Position numbers and translations under genes: made by a program. This document shows positions 48,101 to 54,556 of a stretch of 64,000 bases of DNA, one piece after another; position 1 is the first letter of the stretch; each line of letters starts with the position of its first letter. The notes below the pieces were generated by a model. That model was not told the origin of the DNA, did no database searches, and saw only the letters and a program-made list of their open reading frames with translations. Origin of the DNA: Cerasicoccus frondis. Lineage in GTDB: Bacteria; Verrucomicrobiota; Verrucomicrobiia; Opitutales; Cerasicoccaceae. The stretch is taken from NCBI GenBank assembly GCA_031296915.1, contig JAVDPC010000020.1:58075-122074 (forward strand), written 5' to 3'.

Positions 48101-48775
48101 CCTGTCGAGTTTCACGGTAATGCGAAACTGTCAGAATACAGCATCAGCGTCATCAACACTCAGGGCAGTGAGCTCCCGCTTTCGATTAATTCCGTGACCC
48201 GAAGCGGCAACATATTCCTGTTGCCCGGAGAAACATACGCCATGATCAAACTCGTTCCCAAGAGCAGTATCGATCTTTCCGGCGGGAAAAAGTATGTCGA
48301 TGTGAACCTGGGCGATCCTGCCAGCGGCTCCACCTACTCCGTCGGCAATCGTGATGAAGTCACGCTCTACATCGTGGGCGACTTCTCAACCTGGGCGCAG
48401 GCTAATAACAATGGTGAGGCGATCGATGACCTCGGACAGTGGGCCTCCCAAACAGCCAATGGCCAAGGCGTCTCGAATCTACTCGCCTACGCTTTTGGAC
48501 TCGATCCACAAAATCCGACAATCGCCCAAGCCGGAATCTTCTTCGAAAGAAATACGAATCAAAATCTGGAGCTGTGGATGCCGTATTACCCGGGAGCAGT
48601 CGGCGTCGAAGTTGAGCTGCAACAATCGCTCAGCTTAGGCAATGACTGGGGCGCGACCACAATGACTCCGGTCCGATCTGAAGTGCGCAATGGCCAAGAC
48701 TATCAGGTTTACAATCAAGACTCTGAACCACAAGACGCAGCGTTCTATCGGGTGCAAGTCGATTTGGTTGAATAG
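45143..48775 (+). CDS. Exported multidomain beta protein with Ca-binding, RTX-like and Calx-beta-like parts
   Basis: 1210 residues with a signal peptide ending near HWVYA. In order: an N-terminal beta domain; a thrombospondin type 3-like calcium loop (DSDGDGMPDSYEDQYDGLDK, about 155-190); a cadherin-like stretch ending ILLTHDASDILDGVISISV; a LamG-like segment (about 350-530); an RTX-like block (GGIGADQFTYLSGGEEQVIA and DFNESEGDTLALQYL, about 605-640); two Calx-beta-like repeats (about 710-840 and 850-960); and a C-terminal module (LLAYAFGLDPQNP) common in exported proteins of this phylum. It closes the four-gene operon 20 bp after the third gene. A calcium-stabilised adhesin or surface scaffold is a reasonable inference. 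Confidence 0.75.
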   Translation: MTSNTFRNFLAVTLCSACHWVYAGVPEPDFIVYGKITDTGGIQPIAIDQGTLRWQLSGAGKELSFETDVEIFGSDTTFSYRISFPAEVGFPSFPSKTTVDLEGDGERYATSTIELEYLGQIYSVNVDRSDSDAMRLEQDQRGRNFRIDLDVHLPQLDSDGDGMPDSYEDQYDGLDKLVADADDDLDGDSVTNGDEYAQQTDPSVADTAPTIISDRLNAIFGGAVALRIDIADLDDNPTINALAPDLSDQADVVITLDAISANFALQKITAGAGSGIDAYQTLAVGSTFTLAEIYNGQILLTHDASDILDGVISISVTDSTGGSDSADIPIKVWNPAGPDGDDILAWIDATASTVDIFGKSVVTGEVNGRTSILFDGATRYTTSTKGWLADDGWHISAAFTSESAEKQQLYNTPRGGLRLYAFDDLLFPGHLKLTGSNQSLVSESSTSMGELTLLSASMHDGERGFSVNDSSPAGSFELANDNTLSALDEIGGNATNGYFQGGLHELMIFADELNDYDFADQQSYLKARWENSIIVDALQSTRPVFFIAPSALLSEDDYTSNFTPNYGEAVSHILLGWNRNVVAYGGYADDEFWVGGGNSWLAGGIGADQFTYLSGGEEQVIADFNESEGDTLALQYLFNGIVSDEIEKFVNIREDESDALVEVFLQGDNTLDPDLVVRLLNRSDLDQSQLASLYAMGAIDCGSVRPALELQMNTIDGEAVEVDDSPAKIGVTLVEGIWPEGKYVHLDLDTDQVLGEDFRLFANLYDPNLGAYVLTELFDYRVPVSLKENDKVIQVSIQPISNQQTEPERTIAVNAIPQPNRFTLDETFAAAEVTIIDGLPYLIIQPTIAELNPTLSGEGFRITRVGVTDVPLTFDVVMEGTAINGTDYSYVSTQHTLPSGSEEILIPINALRYAQSQGSNVVALRLASGTKYQLESSTTAQIILTTEAIVINIDAVQPKAVVSDNNPEALIFLQLTGQPSSNVTMVPVEFHGNAKLSEYSISVINTQGSELPLSINSVTRSGNIFLLPGETYAMIKLVPKSSIDLSGGKKYVDVNLGDPASGSTYSVGNRDEVTLYIVGDFSTWAQANNNGEAIDDLGQWASQTANGQGVSNLLAYAFGLDPQNPTIAQAGIFFERNTNQNLELWMPYYPGAVGVEVELQQSLSLGNDWGATTMTPVRSEVRNGQDYQVYNQDSEPQDAAFYRVQVDLVE

Positions 48776-48847
48776 GCAGGGCTTATTCGCAGGAAGACGG
48801 CATCTACTGACAGCGCTGCATTAGCTCGATGCGCATTTGCTTTTGCC

Positions 48848-49657
48848 TTACCGACGTAAGACACGCGCGAGCCAACTGATTGCGAAGCAGGCCGTCGCGG
48901 CGAGGACGATCGCCGCACCTGAAGACCAATCATAGTGGTAGGAAACCAATAAGCCAACCACCACGCTCAGCACGGCCACCGCCACGGCTACCAGCATCGC
49001 CGAGCACATCGAACGCGCCCAAACCAACGCAGCAGCAGCGGGCGTAATCAACAGCGCGGTTGCCATCAGCGCCCCGACCACCCGCACCGCCGTCACAACG
49101 CTAAGCGCAGTCAGAACAAGCAAAAGCGTCCGCATGCGATTCGGCCGCGCGCCGATGACCCGCGCGTATTCCGGATCGACGGACGCTAACTCCAATTCCT
49201 TGTGAATCAAGGACACCACCAGGAGCACGATGACCGTCACCGCGCCAGCCAATTGCAAGTCCTGCTCAGTCACGCCGAGAACGCTGCCAAAGAGCAGCGC
49301 GTTGAAGTCTCGAAACGAATTCACTTGGCTCATCATCAGAACCCCCAGTGCAAACATCCCGGAAAGCACTACGCCAATGGCGGCGTCTTCGCCGACTTCG
49401 CGGCACCGCGCCAACCAGCCAACGCCAAACGCAGTCGCCAAGGCCGCGCCCAGCGCGCCCCAGAAAATGTCCACGCCACGCAGGAAGGCGAAGACCATGC
49501 CCGGCAACACCGTATGCGACAGCGCTCCGCCAAAAAACGACATGCGCCGCTGCACAATGTAGACGCCAATCACCGCACAATTCACCCCCGCCAGCACGCC
49601 GGCAAACAGCGCGCGGAGCATAAAATCCGTTTCGAACGGCTCCAGCAACCACTCCAT
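48848..49657 (-). CDS. Zn/Mn-type ABC transporter permease (ABC-3 family)
   Basis: 269 residues, almost entirely hydrophobic, with about eight membrane segments. FAGVLAGVNCAVIGVYIVQR, GGALSHTVLPGMVF and FGSVLGVTEQDLQLAG match the ZnuB/MntB/SitC family, which forms the membrane channel for divalent metal import. Its start ATG overlaps the stop of the ATPase gene by one base, so the two are translationally coupled. It is the last gene of a Fur-family regulator, binding-protein, ATPase and permease operon. Zinc, manganese and iron are all possible cargos. Confidence 0.9.
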   Translation of the reverse strand: MEWLLEPFETDFMLRALFAGVLAGVNCAVIGVYIVQRRMSFFGGALSHTVLPGMVFAFLRGVDIFWGALGAALATAFGVGWLARCREVGEDAAIGVVLSGMFALGVLMMSQVNSFRDFNALLFGSVLGVTEQDLQLAGAVTVIVLLVVSLIHKELELASVDPEYARVIGARPNRMRTLLLVLTALSVVTAVRVVGALMATALLITPAAAALVWARSMCSAMLVAVAVAVLSVVVGLLVSYHYDWSSGAAIVLAATACFAISWLARVLRR

Positions 49658-50376
49658 TACGAGACTGCCTCCTCGCTAAAATGCCCATCACGCAGACGGT
49701 AGCGCGCGTCAAAAAAGCCCACGCCAAACTCCAGATCATGCGTCGCCGTCACCAGTGTCTTGCCCTGCGCCTTGAGGCCATGCAACGCATCTCGGATTAG
49801 CTCGCGGTTTTGCTCATCCACCGCATTGAAGGGTTCATCCAGGAGCAGCAAGTCTGCGCCATGCAGGAGCGTTCGCGCGACCAGCAGGCGTTGTTGTTGC
49901 CCGCCTGAGAGTTCGTTGATCCGGCGCTCCGCCAACTCGCTCAATTGCAATTTTTCGAGCATGGCGCCCGCCGCGTTGCGTTGCGCTTTCCCCGGGCGCA
50001 GAAACCAGCCCAACTGAATGTAACTGCCAGTCAGCACAAAACGTCGCACCGTGATGGGGAAATCCCAGTCGATCTCGCGATGCTGCGGCAGATAGGCTAC
50101 CTGGTGATGACATTGCCCCACAGCGTGCCCCAACACGGTTATCTTGCCTTGGCGCAGCGTAAGCAACCCGGCAACACTTTTTAATAACGTCGATTTACCC
50201 GCGCCGTTTTCGCCCAACAATGCGATGCTGCGACCGCGATCCAAGGTGAAGTTGACGCCGCTGACTACCGGATGATCTTCACCAGCATAGCCCAGCGACA
50301 CGTCGTCAAACTCAAGCGCTGGCGCGTCGTGCGCATGATGGCCGCCACAAGTGGCATGATAACGAAGCAGGCTCAC
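49657..50376 (-). CDS. Zn/Mn-type ABC transporter ATP-binding protein
   Basis: 239 residues. Walker A GENGAGKST, Q-loop YLPQHREIDW, signature LSGGQQQR, Walker B LLLLDEP and the switch His in VTATHDLE are all intact. The N-terminus has an unusual short metal-ligand-rich segment, HATCGGHHAHD, ahead of the nucleotide-binding domain. The protein energises metal import with the adjacent permease and binding protein. It lies 6 bp downstream of the binding-protein gene. Confidence 0.92.
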   Translation of the reverse strand: MSLLRYHATCGGHHAHDAPALEFDDVSLGYAGEDHPVVSGVNFTLDRGRSIALLGENGAGKSTLLKSVAGLLTLRQGKITVLGHAVGQCHHQVAYLPQHREIDWDFPITVRRFVLTGSYIQLGWFLRPGKAQRNAAGAMLEKLQLSELAERRINELSGGQQQRLLVARTLLHGADLLLLDEPFNAVDEQNRELIRDALHGLKAQGKTLVTATHDLEFGVGFFDARYRLRDGHFSEEAVS

Positions 50377-50382
50377 AGGCGA

Positions 50383-51405
50383 TTAGCGAAGTGCGGAGGT
50401 GATGGTTTCAACGTTTACGCGCATCAGCGTCAAGTAATCCGGCGCAGCGCCATCTGGCGGTGTCAGGTTTCCCGTATAGAGCGCATCCGGCGGCGGCAGC
50501 TTGGACTCGAGCGCGACCTGCTCAGCCAGACGCGGATTCGCGGAAGCGTCGTAGAAAACTGCGGGCACATTGAGCTTCCGAATGAATTTAAGCAGATGTG
50601 CGAATTGCTTGGCGGACGGGTCGGGCGCTTCAGTGGAGACGTTGCCCAATATGCTCATTGGAGTGAAAAAACCATAGCGACGACCGAAGTAGCGCAGGTT
50701 GTCATGATAGTTGATCAAGATACGCCGACTGGCGGGAATTTCACCCAAGCGCGCCTCGGCCCACTCGTCCAACTCAATCAACTTGTTCAAGTAGGCTTCA
50801 CGACGCTGATCGTATTTCAGCGCATTTTGCGGATCTAGTTCCACCAGCGCAGTGTTGATCATAAGCACCATTAAAACGACCTGTTGCGGGTCCAGCCATA
50901 CATGCGGATCATACTCGGCATGATCGTGGCCATGGTGGTCATGCCCGGCGTGGCCAGTTGGCATGAGTGGGATCATCGCCGCCCATTTTTCATTCGCCTC
51001 CAAAGCATCTTCCTTACAGCACGGCGGCTTGTGCTCGGCGTCAGCATAGAGCATGGGCATGTCGAGCCAGAAGGGCTCGCCCGGCTCCATCAGGTCCAGC
51101 CCATCCGTCAGCTCCAGCACCATGGCGTGACTGCCACTGGCGGTAATCGCGTCATCGAGCCAAGTCTCCAGCCCCGCCCCAAATGCGACAACCAGATCCG
51201 CCTTGCCCAACTGCCCAAGCTGGCGGGGGGAGGGCTCGAAATGATGTGGGTCCGCTCCCGCATCCGCAAAGGTCGTCACGACCACCATTGATCCACCCAC
51301 TTGGCGCACCCAGTCAGCCACAATGCCATTACTCGCAACGACATTCAGCCCCGCACAAAGACTCGCGCCTCCAAGCGATAGTAGCCAGACCATTAAAAAC
51401 TTCAT
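50383..51405 (-). CDS. Zn/Mn-type ABC transporter substrate-binding protein
   Basis: 340 residues from ATG at 51405 (the frame opens at 51441, outside the signal peptide). The signal peptide is MKFLMVWLLSLGGASLCA. It is a cluster A-I (ZnuA/TroA) protein: DPHHFEPSPRQ gives the first metal His, DPHVWLDPQQV the second, with further ligands in the INYHDNLRYFGRRYG segment. A His-rich loop (GHAGHDHHGHDHAEYD) precedes the second site, a feature usually linked to zinc-specific members. An extra CC pair (KPPCCKED) is present. It collects metal outside the inner membrane for the adjoining permease. Confidence 0.9.
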   Translation of the reverse strand: MKFLMVWLLSLGGASLCAGLNVVASNGIVADWVRQVGGSMVVVTTFADAGADPHHFEPSPRQLGQLGKADLVVAFGAGLETWLDDAITASGSHAMVLELTDGLDLMEPGEPFWLDMPMLYADAEHKPPCCKEDALEANEKWAAMIPLMPTGHAGHDHHGHDHAEYDPHVWLDPQQVVLMVLMINTALVELDPQNALKYDQRREAYLNKLIELDEWAEARLGEIPASRRILINYHDNLRYFGRRYGFFTPMSILGNVSTEAPDPSAKQFAHLLKFIRKLNVPAVFYDASANPRLAEQVALESKLPPPDALYTGNLTPPDGAAPDYLTLMRVNVETITSALR

Positions 51406-51455
51406 CCGGCCAAACTTGCGGACCCGATCAATAGAATGCAAATCTATTGCAGTAG

Positions 51456-51839
51456 CTAAGATTCCTCGTTGGCGAAACGGCCGTAGATGAAAATCTCAAT
51501 TTCCTCCGCTTGGAATCCCTTCGGCAAACGATCATGCTGGATCTTAAAATCGACGCCTTCCGCCAAGTGCACCTGGTTGGTGTCCCGGCAAACCACCAGC
51601 GTGCGCTGACTCCCCTGTGGCAACATATAGCAGGTGCGATGGCCTGGCACTTCGATGGCCTCAATTTCCTTATTATCGAGTAACAACTTGATGTTTCGAT
51701 AAACAGTCGCAATCCCCAGACCGGGGGCTGCCGCCGAGGCGCGTTCCAGAATTTCCTTGGGAGTAAGCGGGTGATCCGCATTCGTCAAAGTCACCAAAAT
51801 GGCTGCTCGTTGCTTCGTATCTCTAAAGTTTTTCCCCAT
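51456..51839 (-). CDS. Fur/Zur-family metalloregulator lacking the structural Cys site
   Basis: 127 residues from ATG at 51839 (TTG/ATG alternatives upstream to 51863). The N-terminal winged helix is typical: TPKEILERASAAAPGLGIAT followed by VYRNIKLLLDN. The C-terminal dimerisation domain is shortened and altered. Of the usual CXXC pair only the first Cys remains (VVCRDTNQVH), and the final CXXC is missing (IYGRFANEES). The HHDH block is absent, though HRTC and QVH could bind metal. It probably represses the transporter operon it heads. The 50-bp gap to the binding-protein gene is compatible with co-transcription. The palindrome at 51925-51938 is the likely operator. Confidence 0.85.
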   Translation of the reverse strand: MGKNFRDTKQRAAILVTLTNADHPLTPKEILERASAAAPGLGIATVYRNIKLLLDNKEIEAIEVPGHRTCYMLPQGSQRTLVVCRDTNQVHLAEGVDFKIQHDRLPKGFQAEEIEIFIYGRFANEES

Positions 51840-51924
51840 TAAATTACCAATTCCCCTAAACAATTGACTATCAATAAATTGATTTTCAATGCAAAAATCA
51901 GAAAATATGATACTTAATACTATT

Positions 51925-51938
51925 GATAATTGATTATC
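51925..51938. promoter_or_regulatory. Fur/Zur-box-like palindrome upstream of the metal transporter operon
   Basis: GATAATTGATTATC consists of perfect GATAAT/ATTATC arms, as in classical Fur boxes, within a very AT-rich promoter region 86 bp upstream of the Fur-family gene. A nearly identical sequence occurs at 54460-54473. Confidence 0.6.
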
Positions 51939-52071
51939 GGAATGGGGTCGTTGAATACGTTGAAGAATGATAAACTGAATGTGAGCACAGGAGACTTTTA
52001 GAGCACTTTCACCGCATCACAGTGGTGGGAAAACCTGCCCCCTCAACTTTCGGAAATTGGCAAAGACTTGT

Positions 52072-52566
52072 CTAAGAGGCCAACGCTCGGGGAATCACAA
52101 ACCAATTCATGATCCACACGCCAGCGGGCCGGTCTGCACGCGGCGGCGAGCCACGCTCCAGGCAGAGCAAACCAGTCTTTTTAAAGTCAATGCAATCGGT
52201 GAAGGCATTGCCGGTTAGCAGCCACGAAGCCAGGATGGACAAGTGTGGATTGTGCCCCACGAGCATGCGATCCTCCCCGCCTTCGTGCAGCCAATCGCTG
52301 AGGGCCAACGGATCATCCATCGGCGCCAGGCCCGGCATTTCTTTCAGCGGGACGTCCAACTGTAGCCCATCGCGAAAGAGTTCTGCGGTCTGTCGGGCGC
52401 GCACCAGCGTGCTGTGGTGAAGGGCGGGCAGGTTGGCGAATTCCTTGGCTTTCAGCCGACCGCAAAGCTTGTCGATCGAGCGCTCGCCTTTGGGCGTGAG
52501 CTCACGGGCTTGGTCAGTTGGCGCGTCGTAGGTGGCTTCAGCGTGTCGCAGGAGAAAGAGCTTCAT
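52072..52566 (-). CDS. sixA: SixA-type phosphohistidine phosphatase
   Basis: 164 residues, the compact size of SixA. The histidine-phosphatase signature LRHAEA (residues 6-11) supplies the catalytic His; STLVRARQTAEL and the second His in MLVGHNPHLSIL complete the active site. In other bacteria SixA dephosphorylates phosphohistidine domains of signalling or phosphotransfer proteins. The gene stands alone on the minus strand, followed by the DUF983 gene upstream at a 45-bp distance. The partner protein is not identifiable here. Confidence 0.85.
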   Translation of the reverse strand: MKLFLLRHAEATYDAPTDQARELTPKGERSIDKLCGRLKAKEFANLPALHHSTLVRARQTAELFRDGLQLDVPLKEMPGLAPMDDPLALSDWLHEGGEDRMLVGHNPHLSILASWLLTGNAFTDCIDFKKTGLLCLERGSPPRADRPAGVWIMNWFVIPRALAS

Positions 52567-52611
52567 GCAGCTAGCCTGGGAGAATTCCGCCGCGAGGTCG
52601 AGCCTGCGCAG

Positions 52612-53037
52612 CTACTCATCTTCATCGACGCTGGGGTCGGCGCCGGCGTTCGCGGGCAGCTCATGCGGCAGCGCCCAGTAATAAGTCATCAGCCAAAGGC
52701 TCCAGGCCCATGGATAAATGACCGGCGGCACGACGATGCCAATGATCACGCCCAGCACGCCCAAGGTCGTCAGCGAAATGACACCCAACACATGCAGGAT
52801 GAACAACGGCGGCAGGCAGCCGAAAACCGTGAGGCCATAATTCCACACTACGGCGCCGAGGAAAAAACCGTCACTACGCGACAGCTTCAAACCGCAGCGC
52901 GGGCAGCGATAGTGCAACCGAAACCACGAACGAAAAATCGACCGTCCGCCGCAGTTGGGGCAGCGATTCGTCAGGCCGCGCAAAACGATTTGCGCCCGGC
53001 TTACATTCGGGGGAAGCATCTTGGCACCATGACGCAT
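52612..53037 (-). CDS. DUF983 membrane protein with zinc ribbon
   Basis: 141 residues. Two CXXC pairs (RCPNCGGRSIFRSWFRLHYR, then CPRCGLKL) form the zinc ribbon typical of DUF983, followed by two hydrophobic segments (about 62-82 and 85-110) and a short acidic end. The function of DUF983 is unknown. It is divergent from the small membrane protein at 53167 and lies 45 bp upstream of the sixA-like gene on the same strand. Confidence 0.85.
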   Translation of the reverse strand: MRHGAKMLPPNVSRAQIVLRGLTNRCPNCGGRSIFRSWFRLHYRCPRCGLKLSRSDGFFLGAVVWNYGLTVFGCLPPLFILHVLGVISLTTLGVLGVIIGIVVPPVIYPWAWSLWLMTYYWALPHELPANAGADPSVDEDE

Positions 53038-53166
53038 TCGCCGGATGATTCAAGCTCCGCTCATGAAATTGCCGAGGGGGGGGGCCGGCGACGCGCCACA
53101 GCAGTCTGCAGGGAACGCTGGGAAAATCATTGCCATAGCGCGAGTGGAGCAATTACTTCAACTTGC

Positions 53167-53937
53167 ATGCCCAGTGATTCGCTCTTACCGACGCCAAAAC
53201 GCCACATTCCCAAGTGGCCGTTCTGGGTAGGTGATGTCCTGCTAGTAGGAACCGGCCTTGCGCTCGCCTTTTCCCAAGGCGCTCCCCTGCCCCCGCTGGC
53301 GATGGCCTGGGTGGTCATTTCAATCGTGAGCGGCGCCGTGCTGGCCTGTGCGCCGTTTTTGGTGGAATACATCGTGAACGCCAAAGGCGGGGGGGGCGGC
53401 GACTGGGCCGAAGTCCGCAACAAGGTCGTCAAATTGGAATTCCGACTGGCCGAGCTGGAGCTCAATGGCGGCGGCGCTCCGGAGTCCGCCCGTCTCGCGC
53501 AGAGCCGTTACTCACGCTACACGGAGGACGAGGAAGACCTCGGCGTGGGCGCAGTCGTCAAGCAACCCAAAGCGGAACAGCCCACGGAAACGCCGAAGCC
53601 GATGGAGCTCAAGTTTGGCCCGACCGGGGCCGCCCTGGTGGGCAAAGGTCCTTCCACGCCGACTGAGCAAGCCCAGGAAGTTGCCCAGGAGCCACAAGAC
53701 GAAGCCGACACGCCGCCCAAGCCCAAATCCAAGCCGCCCTTCCGCATCAGCAAGGCGCCGATTACGGAAGCTGCGGGGGGGGACGATGAGGACGAAGGCG
53801 ACCTGCCGACCAGCCTGGACGACATCGGACCCGCCGAAAAGCGTGACCCCAAGCACCTGCGCAAGGCGCTTGACCAAGCGCGCAAGGAGGCAGGCTCCAA
53901 GGCCGTCGCCCGACTGATTCGCGGCGGCAAAAGCTGA
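53167..53937 (+). CDS. Two-pass membrane protein with acidic, low-complexity tail
   Basis: 256 residues from ATG at 53167. Two hydrophobic segments (about 17-36 and 43-66; VGDVLLVGTGLALAFSQGAP and MAWVVISIVSGAVLACAPFL) are followed by a short probable coiled coil (EVRNKVVKLEFRLAELELNG) and a long Pro/Glu/Lys-rich, probably disordered tail. The frame is open far upstream, but that part is antisense to DUF983 and sixA and is not counted. No family is recognised. Runs of seven to eight G inside the gene encode Gly stretches. It is likely an envelope-associated scaffold, but there is no evidence for a specific role. Confidence 0.65.
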   Translation: MPSDSLLPTPKRHIPKWPFWVGDVLLVGTGLALAFSQGAPLPPLAMAWVVISIVSGAVLACAPFLVEYIVNAKGGGGGDWAEVRNKVVKLEFRLAELELNGGGAPESARLAQSRYSRYTEDEEDLGVGAVVKQPKAEQPTETPKPMELKFGPTGAALVGKGPSTPTEQAQEVAQEPQDEADTPPKPKSKPPFRISKAPITEAAGGDDEDEGDLPTSLDDIGPAEKRDPKHLRKALDQARKEAGSKAVARLIRGGKS

Positions 53938-54556
53938 TTTTTTCTGATGGAGGGGGGGGGGTAGTCCTGCCCCGAGCAGCGACTTTCAAGGAACAAGAAG
54001 CCCGGCCCAAAGCCGGGAAATGGCAATAGGCGGCGCGATGCGGCGGGCTGGACAATTCCAGGCGCGCCGAGGCGTTCGACCGCAGGCTGGCATAGACTAG
54101 TGTGACGACGGCCAAGCGTTGACTTGGATTAAACCTGGAGCGTTGCACAGCGATTGCCTGTCACGCAATCGGGCGCAAATGGGCTCCATGAAGGTCCGGC
54201 GCCGCGCGCAGTCGCGAGCGGCCAGGGGGGACGTCGCGGCGAAAGCGGCGCGTCCCGGTTCGTTATGGCGGATGGGGCATGGGCATGACGGAATGATGGG
54301 TTGGCGGTTGGAAAAAGACGGTTTCAGCCTACCAGATCGGAGCATGGACGCAACATTTTTAGCTGAACATAAGAATATTAATAGTGAAAGCTACTCACTG
54401 TTAACTCGCCTTGATGATCAACAGCTTACACTGCAAAATGCAGGATTTTTGCAAAAGGTGATAATCGATTATCTTTTCATGTGGGGGAATATTGCGCGGC
54501 GCGGTTCATCTCATCATCAACAGCCTCCCGCCTCCAGCCAGCAACACCCAGCATCC
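53938..54556. other. 619-bp intergenic region with poly-G tract and Fur-like box
   Basis: It contains a run of ten G at 53952-53961, a short GC hairpin (CCCGGC/GCCGGG, 54001-54017) without a T-run, and the Fur-box-like palindrome at 54460-54473. The reading frame of the downstream gene is open through here but has no signal peptide or protein-like features before 54557. Confidence 0.5.
54460..54473. promoter_or_regulatory. Fur/Zur-box-like perfect palindrome upstream of the di-haem protein gene
   Basis: GATAATCGATTATC is a perfect 14-bp palindrome, 83 bp upstream of the DUF1111 gene start. It differs by one base from the site at 51925-51938 in front of the Fur-family regulator and metal transporter. 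Confidence 0.6.

Noticed and set aside
52000-52011. Second end of the foldback element (TAGAGCACTTTC)
   Set aside because: Only 11-12 bases match the terminal repeat of 4792-5063 and no partner inverted copy was found nearby, so chance or a solo end cannot be separated.
52414-53166. Upstream extension of the 256-residue membrane protein frame
   Set aside because: The extension is antisense to the SixA and DUF983 genes and is not protein-like; the start at 53167 places the membrane segments near the N-terminus.
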